Assembly: GCF_014649835.1 (NCBI RefSeq)
Contig: NZ_BMTU01000002.1
Coordinates: 186,001-250,000 of the forward strand
DNA: 64,000 nt
From: Streptomyces pilosus
GTDB taxonomy: Bacteria > Actinomycetota > Actinomycetes > Streptomycetales > Streptomycetaceae
Direction: 5' to 3'
The notes under the pieces were generated by a model that saw nothing but the letters and a program-made list of their open reading frames with translations, was not told the DNA's origin and did not search any database. Each line of letters opens with the position of its first letter. The first letter of the stretch is position 1. Position numbers and translations under genes: made by a program. This document shows, one piece after another, positions 34,490 to 42,002 of the stretch.

Positions 34490-34978
34490 CTAGCCGTCGC
34501 GCTGGTCGGCGAGGTTGCTGGCGATAGAGCTGTGGTCCGCCCAAGCGGTGAGGTGCGGCCACAAGGCCGCGTGCTGAGTGCGTTCCGCCTGGGAGCCAGG
34601 GGCGGCCGGCCGGTCGAGGGCCCGGCGGATCTCGGCGGCGGAGGCAGCCAGGCCGTCCAGGACGGCCCGCCACCCGATCAGGTGCCGGGCGGGTGGCAGC
34701 TCGTCGAGCACGAGGCGGGCGGCATCGAGGAGAGCCTCGGCGTGCGGGGCGAGGTGGGTGGCGTACGCCTCCACCGCTGCCTTGTCACGGTGAGCTCGTG
34801 CGGCTGCGGCGGCGCCCGCGTGGACGGTACGGCCGTAGCGGTCGCGTGTCATGTCGAGCGCGGCCTCGGTCTCGCTGTCGATGACCGCCATCCGCAAGCG
34901 GAAGTCGCGTGCCCCGTTGGCCAGTGCGGGAGCTGTCGGCAAGGGGCCGTCGGGGGCCGGGCTGCTCGCGGGTGTCAT
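34490..34978 (-). CDS. Helical hypothetical protein
   Basis: A 162-residue almost all-helical protein whose ATG overlaps the upstream stop (ATGA). Segments include FRLRMAVIDSETEAALDMTR, DKAAVEAYATHLAPHAEALL and IGWRAVLDGLAASAAEIRRA. No domain recognised; plasmid-type neighbourhood. Confidence 0.65.
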   Translation of the reverse strand: MTPASSPAPDGPLPTAPALANGARDFRLRMAVIDSETEAALDMTRDRYGRTVHAGAAAAARAHRDKAAVEAYATHLAPHAEALLDAARLVLDELPPARHLIGWRAVLDGLAASAAEIRRALDRPAAPGSQAERTQHAALWPHLTAWADHSSIASNLADQRDG

Positions 34979-35433
34979 CGGGACCGCCCGCCGGTCGCGG
35001 CCGTCAAATGGACGGTCGGAGCGTACGTGGGCTTCGGCGGGATCGGCCGGGCCGCTGGCGGGGAGGTGGTGGGCGGTGCGGAGCGCTGCGTCGTCCGGCC
35101 GGCGGCGGCCTGGGCGAGACGGCTGCGGCGCTCCTGGAGTCCGTTGGGCCGGACGGGGCGCGGCGGGCCGGCCGAGAGGGACGGCTCGAGGCGGATGTCG
35201 GCCTGCACGGTGTAGCCGTGGTGGCGCAGGTCGTGGACGGCGTGGCGGGTGCGGCGGACTCCGTCGCGCTCGGGCTCGCTGAGCCGGTACAGGCCGGGTT
35301 CTCCGGGAACGGGCTCGAACTGCTCGCGCTCCAGGTACCAGTGGGCGAGGTGCGCGGGCAGGGCGGCGGTGAAGGAGGCCACGAAGCCGTGTTCCTCGTG
35401 GTCGCCGAAGGCGAAGTGGGTGCCGGGTCGCAA
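34975..35433 (-). CDS. Hypothetical protein of the conjugative module
   Basis: A 152-residue protein; TTG at 35433 is the nearest legal start, 12 bases after AGGAG, longer than ideal. The core FAFGDHEEHGFVASFTAALP, AHLAHWYLEREQFEPVPGEP and GLYRLSEPERDGVRRTRHAV is a pattern I recall from other Streptomyces elements. The tail is Pro/Thr-rich. Coupled to the next gene by ATGA. Function unknown. Confidence 0.65.
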   Translation of the reverse strand: MRPGTHFAFGDHEEHGFVASFTAALPAHLAHWYLEREQFEPVPGEPGLYRLSEPERDGVRRTRHAVHDLRHHGYTVQADIRLEPSLSAGPPRPVRPNGLQERRSRLAQAAAGRTTQRSAPPTTSPPAARPIPPKPTYAPTVHLTAATGGRSR

Positions 35434-35470
35434 GGGGGCGGGGCTCTCCTCGGGGCGTGGGGCGGAAGGG

Positions 35471-35764
35471 TCAGGGGCCGCGGTGCGCGGGCCGGGCCGC
35501 GGTGAGGGGGGCGGGCTGGCGCGGTGACGGGCGGGGCCGGGTGACGATGGGGCGCGCTGATGCGGGCCTGACGAAAGGACGTTTCACCGTCGGCGAGCCA
35601 CGTCTCGATGGCTGGCCACGCGTGTGCTCGGCGCTCCTGCTTCGGCACGGAAGGGCGGTGTGCGCCCACCGGTACTGCTCGCCCGAGGCGATCGCGACGA
35701 TCCCGGACTCCCGGCTGTGCGACAGGACGATCTGCGCCTCAGCCACGGACCAGGTTTTCGCCAC
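35471..35764 (-). CDS. Possible small ORF after the glycosyltransferase
   Basis: The ATG at 35764 overlaps the glycosyltransferase 3' end by 26 bases. The first 40 residues, MAKTWSVAEAQIVLSHSRES and GIVAIASGEQYRWAHTALPC, look like protein, whereas the rest is basic low-complexity sequence. Either a small coupled gene or a decayed one. No other gene is supported in 35434-35738. Confidence 0.35.
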   Translation of the reverse strand: MAKTWSVAEAQIVLSHSRESGIVAIASGEQYRWAHTALPCRSRSAEHTRGQPSRRGSPTVKRPFVRPASARPIVTRPRPSPRQPAPLTAARPAHRGP

Positions 35765-36503
35765 CGCGCAGGACGGCGCGCAGGCTGCGGCCGTATGCCC
35801 AGGCGTGCTCCCGGGCAGCTGCCTCCAGCCGGTCGTATCCGACCTGGGCCGTCATCTGCCCGTCCCACTTGCGGTACCTGTACACGGGTACTGGCAGCAG
35901 GATGCCGGGGGCGAGAGCGGTGACGCCGAGGGCCGCGCAGTAGTCCTCGCCCTGGACGAGGCCGCCCATCGGAGCGGCGCGCACGAGGTCGGTGCGGGCG
36001 AGGATCGTGGTCGGCCCGATGGGGATGGTGTCCGCAGGCGACTTCCAGTACGTCCACACGTCACCGGCCTCATGCCGGCCTGGCGGCGTGGGGCAGCGCC
36101 ACAGGGTGGTCGAGCCGTCGGGGTGCTGGTCCTCGCTCCAGCCGGCGCACCAGCCGACTCTCGTCGACTCCAGGGTGTTCAGCCGTACGGCCATCGCATC
36201 GTCGGGGAACAGATCATCGTCGTCGGCCCAGTTGGTGTACGGGGTGCGTACGTGAGCGAGGGCCAGGTTCCTGGCGCAGGCGGCGCCGACCGGACGGGGC
36301 AGCGCCAGCGTGCGAACGCGCGGATCCTGCGCGAGCGGGGCCGGCAGACGGTCGGGCGATGCACCGTCGAGCGCGATCACGGCCTCCCACGGCACGGACT
36401 GCCGGGTGAGGCTGGCGTGCATGGCGGTCAGGTAGTCCAGCCGCTCTTCGCGCAGGCGGCTTGCAATGACGACGGTGATCAGGGGCGTGGTGTACGGGGG
36501 CAG
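35739..36503 (-). CDS. Family 2 glycosyltransferase, CTG start proposed
   Basis: Family-2 features: an N-terminal Rossmann-type strand PLITVVIASRLREERLDYLT, VIALDGASPDRLPAPLAQDP, PVGAACARNLALAHVRTPYT and the metal-binding TNWADDDDLFP (DxD), then GGLVQGEDYCAALGVTALAP (ED catalytic region). The first ATG in frame (36422) would remove the first strand. Upstream to the previous stop there is no ATG, GTG or TTG, but a CTG at 36501-36503 follows GGAG by six bases, so it is taken as the start (254 residues). The soluble enzyme likely glycosylates a small molecule, protein or surface component. It is unusual cargo for a transfer module. Confidence 0.7.
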   Translation of the reverse strand: MPPYTTPLITVVIASRLREERLDYLTAMHASLTRQSVPWEAVIALDGASPDRLPAPLAQDPRVRTLALPRPVGAACARNLALAHVRTPYTNWADDDDLFPDDAMAVRLNTLESTRVGWCAGWSEDQHPDGSTTLWRCPTPPGRHEAGDVWTYWKSPADTIPIGPTTILARTDLVRAAPMGGLVQGEDYCAALGVTALAPGILLPVPVYRYRKWDGQMTAQVGYDRLEAAAREHAWAYGRSLRAVLRGGENLVRG

Positions 36504-36530
36504 AGAAGGCTCCGGGAAGGCGAGGGGGAA

Positions 36531-37121
36531 CTAGCGTCGGGCGGCGGGGCGCGGGGCGCCGGCCTTCGCCGGGGCTGCGGCAGGACCGCTCTGGGGCTGC
36601 CTGCCGCGCGATGCCCGCATGGCGGGCGGGGAGTCGAGGACGGACCAGGCCGCCGGGTGGTCGTTGAAGGCGGTGCGCGGGTCGGTGGACCAGCTCACGA
36701 TCGGGCCGATGTCCTCGTGCAGGAGGCTGATCACCTCGACGCCCTCCTTGTGCAGGACGTACCCCCACTGCACGTCCTGCTCATCGGCGGTCGTGTCGGT
36801 GACCGACATGCGTACCGGGGGTGAGCCGTCCGGGGTGATCAGGTGGTCGAGGGTTCGGCTGGGCCAGTGCTCGCCGCCCGTCAGCGCGGTCACGAGTGCG
36901 GGCGGGGCGTCGTCGAGGAGATCGGTGCCGAGTTCGTCCCAGCCGACGGCGACGTCGTCGATGAGGTGCCGGGACATGGCCTCGATGTTGCGTCCGAACT
37001 TGTACTGGTAGGCGGCCAGGAGCAAGGGGAGGTGGTGGCTGGGTACGCCGTCGAGCTGGACGTGGATGCCCGTGTATCCCGTACCGCGGGTGGGGCGGGC
37101 GATGAAGGAGCGTGTGGACAG
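36531..37121 (-). CDS. Hypothetical protein of the conjugative module, CTG start proposed
   Basis: Protein-like sequence begins (L)STRSFIARPTRGTGYTGIH and continues HVQLDGVPSHHLPLLLAAYQ. The first codon is CTG at 37119-37121, six bases after GGAG, where relatives would have ATG. The first ATG in frame is at 37025, well inside. Using CTG gives 196 residues. The rest includes SRHLIDDVAVGWDELGTDLL and DVQWGYVLHKEGVEVISLLH, with a Pro/Ala-rich tail. No domain recognised. The gap to the glycosyltransferase start is 27 bp. Confidence 0.65.
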   Translation of the reverse strand: MSTRSFIARPTRGTGYTGIHVQLDGVPSHHLPLLLAAYQYKFGRNIEAMSRHLIDDVAVGWDELGTDLLDDAPPALVTALTGGEHWPSRTLDHLITPDGSPPVRMSVTDTTADEQDVQWGYVLHKEGVEVISLLHEDIGPIVSWSTDPRTAFNDHPAAWSVLDSPPAMRASRGRQPQSGPAAAPAKAGAPRPAARR

Positions 37122-37188
37122 GGGATTCTCCGGAGCGAGCGGGGTGCGGGGGATGTTCGGCGGCCGTCGCGGTGGCGCGCGGGTGGGG

Positions 37189-37607
37189 CTACGCGCGGTC
37201 GGACCAGGATGTGACCGGGGGGCCGGAGGCGTCGGTGCGGGCGCAGGTGTAGCCGATCAGGCGGGAGGGCTCGGCCTTCGAGGGGACGGTGGCGGCGTCG
37301 TTGCACACGAATGTGTAGCGGATGGAGGTGCGGGGCACGTCGTGGAGCCAGGCCCGGTCGTCCTTGCCGGGGTTGATCTGCAGGCCGGAGTGCGCGACGG
37401 AGTCGGTCTGGGTGTGCGTGTGGGAGAAAAGGATCAGCGCGCCGCCGTCTGCCGTCTTGAGGGCGTAGGCGTCGTTGTAGCGGTTGTCGGCTCCGTCGAA
37501 GACGGTGGTGCCCTGGTTACCGAAGCGGGTGCCGGTCTCGTCGTGGACCTTGATCTGCTGCTTGCTGGCCTTGGTCGCCAGCAGCTTCTCGGCGGCGGTC
37601 AGGAGTG
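37189..37607 (-). pseudogene. 3' remnant of an unrelated gene fused after lanC
   Basis: In a different frame from the LanC-like gene, clean coding sequence runs SPASLLTAAEKLLATKASKQ, then GTTVFDGADNRYNDAYALKT, GGALILFSHTHTQTDSVAHS and RTSIRYTFVCNDAATVPSKA, to a TAG at 37189. There is no start codon at its beginning. It is the C-terminal domain of some larger, perhaps exported, protein, cut where it meets the truncated lanC. Family unknown. Confidence 0.6.
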
Positions 37608-38440
37608 ATGCGGGCGAGCCGCAGCGGGTCGGTCAGGATGGTCTCGACGGTGTCCTCGGCCGCTTGACGCCGGGCGGTGTCGCCGAGGGCGAGAGCGGCG
37701 AGCTGCTGGGCGCGGGCGATGCCGGGTTGGCCGTAGCACCAGGACTGGCGGGCCGGTTCCGCTGCGGGCGGCTGGTCGGTCTTCAGGTGTGCTGCGGTGG
37801 ACCAGTAGTGGGCGCCGTGCCGGTCGAGCCAGGTGGCGAATGTGCCGACGGCCTCCTCCTGCCCGGGGACGCTGACTCCGGCGCGTAGGGCGAGGCAAAG
37901 CACAGCCAGAGGCCCCGCGATGCCGTGGGCCATGCCGTTGTTGCCGTGGCCGCCGGCCATCGTCTTCCCGTCGGGGCCGACCAGCGACCACCACCCAGGC
38001 AGAATCCGGCCTTCACCACGGGCGGGGTGGGCGAGCGCGACGAGACAGGCGAGCACGTCGGGCAGCCGGGGCGCGATCGGGCGGCGGGACAGCAGCAGTG
38101 CGGCGAGTCCGGTCAGGCCGCGGATGAGGTCCCATTCGGCGAGGTGGGGCAGCGCGCCGGCCGCCTGACGGCGGTGGGTGGCGGCGAGCCGGGCGTCCAC
38201 GACGCGGTCGACGGCCGCGCGGACGTCGTCGCCGGCCCCGTGGGCACGGGCCAGGACGAACTCCAGGGCGGGTGCGCCGTGGAAGAGGCTGGCGTTACTG
38301 CCCGTACTCACCCCTCGGACAGTGGCCCGGGCGAGGTGGCGGCGGGCGGTGGACAGGTCCCGGCGCTCGATGTCGAGCAGGGCCATCCCCAGGGCGCCCT
38401 CGGACAGGTCCTGCGTACGGGGCACGGTCGTCGTGGTCAT
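37517..38440 (-). CDS. LanC-like cyclase, C-terminally truncated
   Basis: The start is the ATG at 38440, overlapping the dehydratase stop (ATGA). The first roughly 285 residues match a LanC-type alpha-barrel: LAEWDLIRGLTGLAALLLSR, the GNNGMAHGIAGPLAVLCLAL motif and SWCYGQPGIARAQQLAALAL with the first zinc-ligand Cys. The sequence then reads LRLARI and passes into an out-of-frame translation (TPDRRREAAGDQGQQ) of the unrelated gene behind it. The CHG motif, which supplies the other zinc ligands, never appears. LanC cyclases form thioether rings; without CHG this one is probably inactive. Total 307 residues against about 400 in the family. Confidence 0.8.
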   Translation of the reverse strand: MTTTTVPRTQDLSEGALGMALLDIERRDLSTARRHLARATVRGVSTGSNASLFHGAPALEFVLARAHGAGDDVRAAVDRVVDARLAATHRRQAAGALPHLAEWDLIRGLTGLAALLLSRRPIAPRLPDVLACLVALAHPARGEGRILPGWWSLVGPDGKTMAGGHGNNGMAHGIAGPLAVLCLALRAGVSVPGQEEAVGTFATWLDRHGAHYWSTAAHLKTDQPPAAEPARQSWCYGQPGIARAQQLAALALGDTARRQAAEDTVETILTDPLRLARITPDRRREAAGDQGQQAADQGPRRDRHPLR

Positions 38441-40479
38441 GAGCGCCTGGCCAGGGGGACGACGATGCTGTGGGCCCGGCCGCCGATCCACCCGTCGGCG
38501 TCCAGCGGGGGCGCGTCGTGCAGGGTGGCGATGCCGAAGGGGCTGGCGTCCAGGTGCGCGCGCAGGAGGTCCAGGTCGACGTCGCGGGTGAGGTCGAGGG
38601 GCAGCTGCTGGTCGTCCTCAGCGAGCAGGACCCGCTCCGGCACCCGGAACCGGGCACGCCAGGCGTGGAGTTGGGCTGCCCACTGCTGGAGTGGTGCGGT
38701 GCGGGCGGGCAGCGTGCGTCTGCGGATCTTCCACCGGGCGGCGGTGAGGATGGTGCGCCGGTAGGTGAGGGCCGGGGTGAAGGGCAGGGTCCAGGCGGCA
38801 CCCCAGTCGAACCAGGTCACCTGCGGGGACGCGGCCCGGCTGATCTCGCCGAGGAAGCGGGCCAACGGCGGGGTGTAGTTGTTCCACAGGAAGTTGATGG
38901 CGGTGGGGGCCAGCAGCTCCAGCCGCTTGCCCGTCGCGGACTCCAGCAGCTGGGGGCGGCCGTCGGCGACGGTGACCGACAGGTCGCCGGGGAAGAGGAC
39001 GTGCGGGGCGGGGCGGCGGAATTCGCCGACGCTGACGACGCGGGGCAGGGCCTGGGGCGCGCGGGTGAGCAGGTCGGCCGGCACCCGCCCGGCGTGGAAG
39101 GACAGCTGTGCCAGCTCCGCCTCCGCATCGATGGTGGGCAGGTGCGCGTACGCCTCCTCGGTGCCGGGGAAGAGGTGCCAGAACCGTCCGGTCATCGAAC
39201 CGGCCGAGCGGGAGACGGTCAGGATCCGCAGCCGGAAGTCCCCCCGGTCGAGGGCCTGGACGGAGGAGGCGTGCACCTGAGCGGCCAGTTCGAGATGGGG
39301 CGCCGGATGGTGTGGCTTCTCGCCGGCTGCGGCTTCCAGCTCCTCGATCATCGCGCCCGTCAGGGCCACCGTGCGCTTGCCCTCGGCGGCGGCGGTGCCG
39401 GCCAGCTCCAGCAGCAGTCGGTCGCGCCGGGACATCGCCCGGGGCGGTTCGCTCACGGTGACGAACCCTTCCGGAAAGCCCACGCCCCGGTCGAAGTCCG
39501 TGGCCACCTCCACCGGAACGGGGACGTTCTCGCCGTAGCGCTCGGTGAATTGCTCGATCCACCGACGCCAGGTCGGTGTCCCGTTCGGATGAGTGGCCAG
39601 GCGGGCCAGCACGGTCGCTGTCGTCCCTGCCTCGGTCAGCACTTGTTCGGGCAGCCGCACGTCGGCATCCAGCCGCAGCTCGCATGCTGGCCGCAGCCGG
39701 TCTGCCTGGGCGCGGACCGCGTCCGGTAGGGCGTCTGAGGGGTCGACGGCGGTGGCTGGCGCGCGCAGTGAGGAGCGCAGCAGCCGTACCCGCAGCAGTT
39801 CGCCCAGGAGCCGGTGACGCGCTGCGTCGCTCACAGCGGGGTACTCCGCGGCGAGTTTGTCGGCCAGCTGGCGATACTCGATCGGGGAGCGGGCCAGGTT
39901 GAGCACGAGGCGCAGCGCAGAGTTCAGGGTGAGGCGAAACTCTGCGTCGCCGTCGGACGGCACGTGGATGTGCTCGTTACGCTGCCGGGCCAGCGTATTG
40001 ACGCAGACCTCCGTGTCGGCCATGCGAGTGCTGTCGCTCTCCCAAGCGCTGACCATCTCGTCGAGACCGACCGGATCGGGGCGGACGACGGCCTGGTGGT
40101 CTTCTCCGAAGCGCACGGATGTCGACTGGTCGAAGCCGAGCAGGGCGACGCCGGCGAACAGGCCGTAGGGGGTGGAGCGGTGTGCGTACCGGATCGCGTA
40201 GCGGGCCGTGGCCAGAGCAGCACGGCGAACCCGGCGCGGCTTCGGCGTGCGGCCGTCGATGATGGCCTGCACCTGTCCGGCAAGGTCGGGGCTGGCGTCG
40301 GTCACTGTCTGCCGAAAGGCATCGTCGGACCAGACGCTGTTCAGCCACGCACGCCACGGTTCCACCGGTGCCGTGGATGCCGGCCAGGGTGGCATGGCGG
40401 GCGCAGTGAGGTGCACTGCGGAGCGCAGCATCGCCTGCCCCGCGCCCTGATACAGGCTGGGACGTACCCGTGTCATCAC
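38437..40479 (-). CDS. Lantibiotic dehydratase, N-terminal (glutamylation) domain only
   Basis: A 680-residue Lant_dehydr_N protein: IRYAHRSTPYGLFAGVALLG near the front, the mid-region PEGFVTVSEPPRAMSRRDRL, and FLWNNYTPPLARFLGEISRA near 560-580. Full-length LanB proteins are near 1000 residues and also carry a SpaB_C elimination domain; that domain is missing here, as in split systems where it is a separate gene. No SpaB_C gene lies in the window. The protein would glutamylate Ser/Thr of the precursor using Glu-tRNA. Coupled to lanC by ATGA; precursor directly upstream behind a hairpin. A second ATG one codon later may be the real start. Confidence 0.88.
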   Translation of the reverse strand: MMTRVRPSLYQGAGQAMLRSAVHLTAPAMPPWPASTAPVEPWRAWLNSVWSDDAFRQTVTDASPDLAGQVQAIIDGRTPKPRRVRRAALATARYAIRYAHRSTPYGLFAGVALLGFDQSTSVRFGEDHQAVVRPDPVGLDEMVSAWESDSTRMADTEVCVNTLARQRNEHIHVPSDGDAEFRLTLNSALRLVLNLARSPIEYRQLADKLAAEYPAVSDAARHRLLGELLRVRLLRSSLRAPATAVDPSDALPDAVRAQADRLRPACELRLDADVRLPEQVLTEAGTTATVLARLATHPNGTPTWRRWIEQFTERYGENVPVPVEVATDFDRGVGFPEGFVTVSEPPRAMSRRDRLLLELAGTAAAEGKRTVALTGAMIEELEAAAGEKPHHPAPHLELAAQVHASSVQALDRGDFRLRILTVSRSAGSMTGRFWHLFPGTEEAYAHLPTIDAEAELAQLSFHAGRVPADLLTRAPQALPRVVSVGEFRRPAPHVLFPGDLSVTVADGRPQLLESATGKRLELLAPTAINFLWNNYTPPLARFLGEISRAASPQVTWFDWGAAWTLPFTPALTYRRTILTAARWKIRRRTLPARTAPLQQWAAQLHAWRARFRVPERVLLAEDDQQLPLDLTRDVDLDLLRAHLDASPFGIATLHDAPPLDADGWIGGRAHSIVVPLARRS

Positions 40480-40513
40480 CGCTCTCCCTTCTTCCTTTGT
40501 GACGGGGCGGGAT

Positions 40514-40545
40514 GCGGGCCGGACGGGAAGCCCCGCCCGGCCCGC
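40514..40545 (-). terminator. Hairpin between precursor and dehydratase genes
   Basis: A 9-bp perfect GC stem GCGGGCCGG/CCGGCCCGC encloses 14 bases, 20 bp past the precursor stop and 35 bp before the dehydratase start. Such attenuators commonly let the peptide gene be made in excess over its modifying enzymes. Confidence 0.55.
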
Positions 40546-40564
40546 GCTGCCGGATCGGACCGGT

Positions 40565-40753
40565 TTACGAGGTGGTGCAGGCGCTGGGGCAGGAGCTGCC
40601 GCAGGTGTCGCCCGTGCTGCACATCAGGGCCGTCTCGGTCGCCGGCGTGCCCTCGATGAAGGTGATGTCGAGTCCGAACGGGTCGGTCTCGTCGGTGGTT
40701 GCGAGGTCCGGCTGCGCGGGGGCGGTCGGCCTCTCCGTCTGCACGGCGGTCAT
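40565..40753 (-). CDS. FxLD-type lanthipeptide precursor
   Basis: A 62-residue peptide with ATG at 40753 behind a strong AGGAGG. The leader contains the FxLD box: DPFGLDITFIE, with Phe26-x-Leu28-Asp29. The core is TALMCSTGDTCGSSCPSACT with four Cys (45, 51, 55, 59) and several Ser/Thr, the material for up to four lanthionine rings. FxLD peptides are made by class I enzymes. The leader's acidic end and Gly-Thr-Pro-Ala boundary suggest cleavage near GTPATE. With the cyclase truncated, a mature ring peptide may no longer be formed here unless enzymes elsewhere complement it. Confidence 0.88.
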   Translation of the reverse strand: MTAVQTERPTAPAQPDLATTDETDPFGLDITFIEGTPATETALMCSTGDTCGSSCPSACTTS

Positions 40754-40885
40754 GCTTGCCTCCTAGTGGCGATGGGTGGTGCGGGATGCCGGGCCCCGGT
40801 CGGGACCCGGAACTTGGTGCCAGACGGTGGCGGGCGACGGTGTCGCCTGCTCCAGGGCGTCTGGGAGTCGGTGTGAGCCGTGTCG

Positions 40886-41353
40886 TCAGGCTGCTGCTGG
40901 CTGCGCCCGCGAGTGGGTCTTCGCAGCCCTGTCCAGGACCTCGGTGAAGTGCTCGGCGCGCTCGTCGCCCTCGGCCTCCTGGGCGCGGAGGTCTCCGAAA
41001 CGGGCCCAGTACCGCCTGCAGACGTCGCTGCTCATGAGCATCGAGGCGTAGAAGGGCAGTTGTCCGTGGTGAACGAAGCCCAGCCGGTCACGCAGGCTGA
41101 GGGTGCAGATCTGCTGGTTGGCATGGAGCAGCTGCATGTACTCCTCGACTTCGATGTCCTCGGGCGTCCAGAGCTTGGCGAGGTCGGGGTTGGTGGACAA
41201 CTGCGTCAGCCAGTCGAGCTGGTTCCGCGCGACGGCCACCTCGTTTCGCTCGGCCTGATGCCGCGCGTCCTGCCTGAGCCGGGCGGCTCCGACCACGGCG
41301 GTGGTGAGGGAGACGGCGGCGCCGGCAGCGAGGACGGCGGTAGTGAGCTTCAT
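40886..41353 (-). CDS. DUF6082 family protein
   Basis: A 155-residue protein with an N-terminal hydrophobic segment (LTTAVLAAGAAVSLTTAVVG) acting as anchor or signal, then the soluble region RNEVAVARNQLDWLTQLSTN and EYMQLLHANQQICTLSLRDR, with MSSDVCRRYWARFGDLRAQE. This layout matches DUF6082, common near lanthipeptide genes in Streptomyces (from memory). Function unknown. Same direction as the cluster. Confidence 0.75.
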   Translation of the reverse strand: MKLTTAVLAAGAAVSLTTAVVGAARLRQDARHQAERNEVAVARNQLDWLTQLSTNPDLAKLWTPEDIEVEEYMQLLHANQQICTLSLRDRLGFVHHGQLPFYASMLMSSDVCRRYWARFGDLRAQEAEGDERAEHFTEVLDRAAKTHSRAQPAAA

Positions 41354-41426
41354 ACTTCAGCGGTCCTTTCAGGTAAGGGGTCTGCGGACGAGTGTTGGGT
41401 CTGTGGAGCCTGTGGGGCCCGCTGCG

Positions 41427-42002
41427 TCATGCGGCCCCCGCGAGCACGACGGTCGGGGAGTCGCCGGCATGGCGATCCGGGGCGTACCGGCGCCGCACCG
41501 TCTCCAGGGCGACGGCGATCGGCGGCAGCCCGACGGCGGCCCTTCGCTGGTCCAGGGACTCCGGTGCGCGCAGCGGGCACAGCTCAACCCCTGCTGCGTT
41601 GACGACCAGTTGGGTCCCGAACTCTTGTGGTCGCCCGCTGTTGACCAGGGCACGGTCGTGAAGGTGGGCCCAGTGCTGGATGCGCGCGTCGTCGTCCTGG
41701 ACTGCGCGCTTCAGAAGGGTGGTGGCCGCCCGTTGAAAGTCGGGCTCGCCGTCGGCGTGAAGAGCGATGCTCCAGGCGGCACGTGCCGCGTCGGGGCCGA
41801 CGAGGCGGTGGCCGGGCCAGTCATGTTCGGCCAGGATGCGGCGCAGCACTTTGGCGTCGGCGTGGTCGGCGTGACGGTCCTGGCCGAGTTGGACGGCGTC
41901 GAGGTGGTTGCGCACGCGCTTGGCCCGGCGCGCTGCCGACTGTGCGGCTCGGACGAGGAGTTCGCGGGCGAGGTCCGGCCGTAGCGGTTCGGCGGTCATC
42001 AC
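41427..42002 (-). CDS. DUF6624-like protein
   Basis: A 191-residue protein with the family-like pattern DARIQHWAHLHDRALVNSGR, PQEFGTQLVVNAAGVELCPL and PESLDQRRAAVGLPPIAVAL. The first half is helical and basic (LVRAAQSAARRAKRVRNHLD). It starts ATGATG at 42002 overlapping the upstream stop. Its activity is unknown; similar genes lie near natural-product clusters. Confidence 0.65.
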   Translation of the reverse strand: MMTAEPLRPDLARELLVRAAQSAARRAKRVRNHLDAVQLGQDRHADHADAKVLRRILAEHDWPGHRLVGPDAARAAWSIALHADGEPDFQRAATTLLKRAVQDDDARIQHWAHLHDRALVNSGRPQEFGTQLVVNAAGVELCPLRAPESLDQRRAAVGLPPIAVALETVRRRYAPDRHAGDSPTVVLAGAA

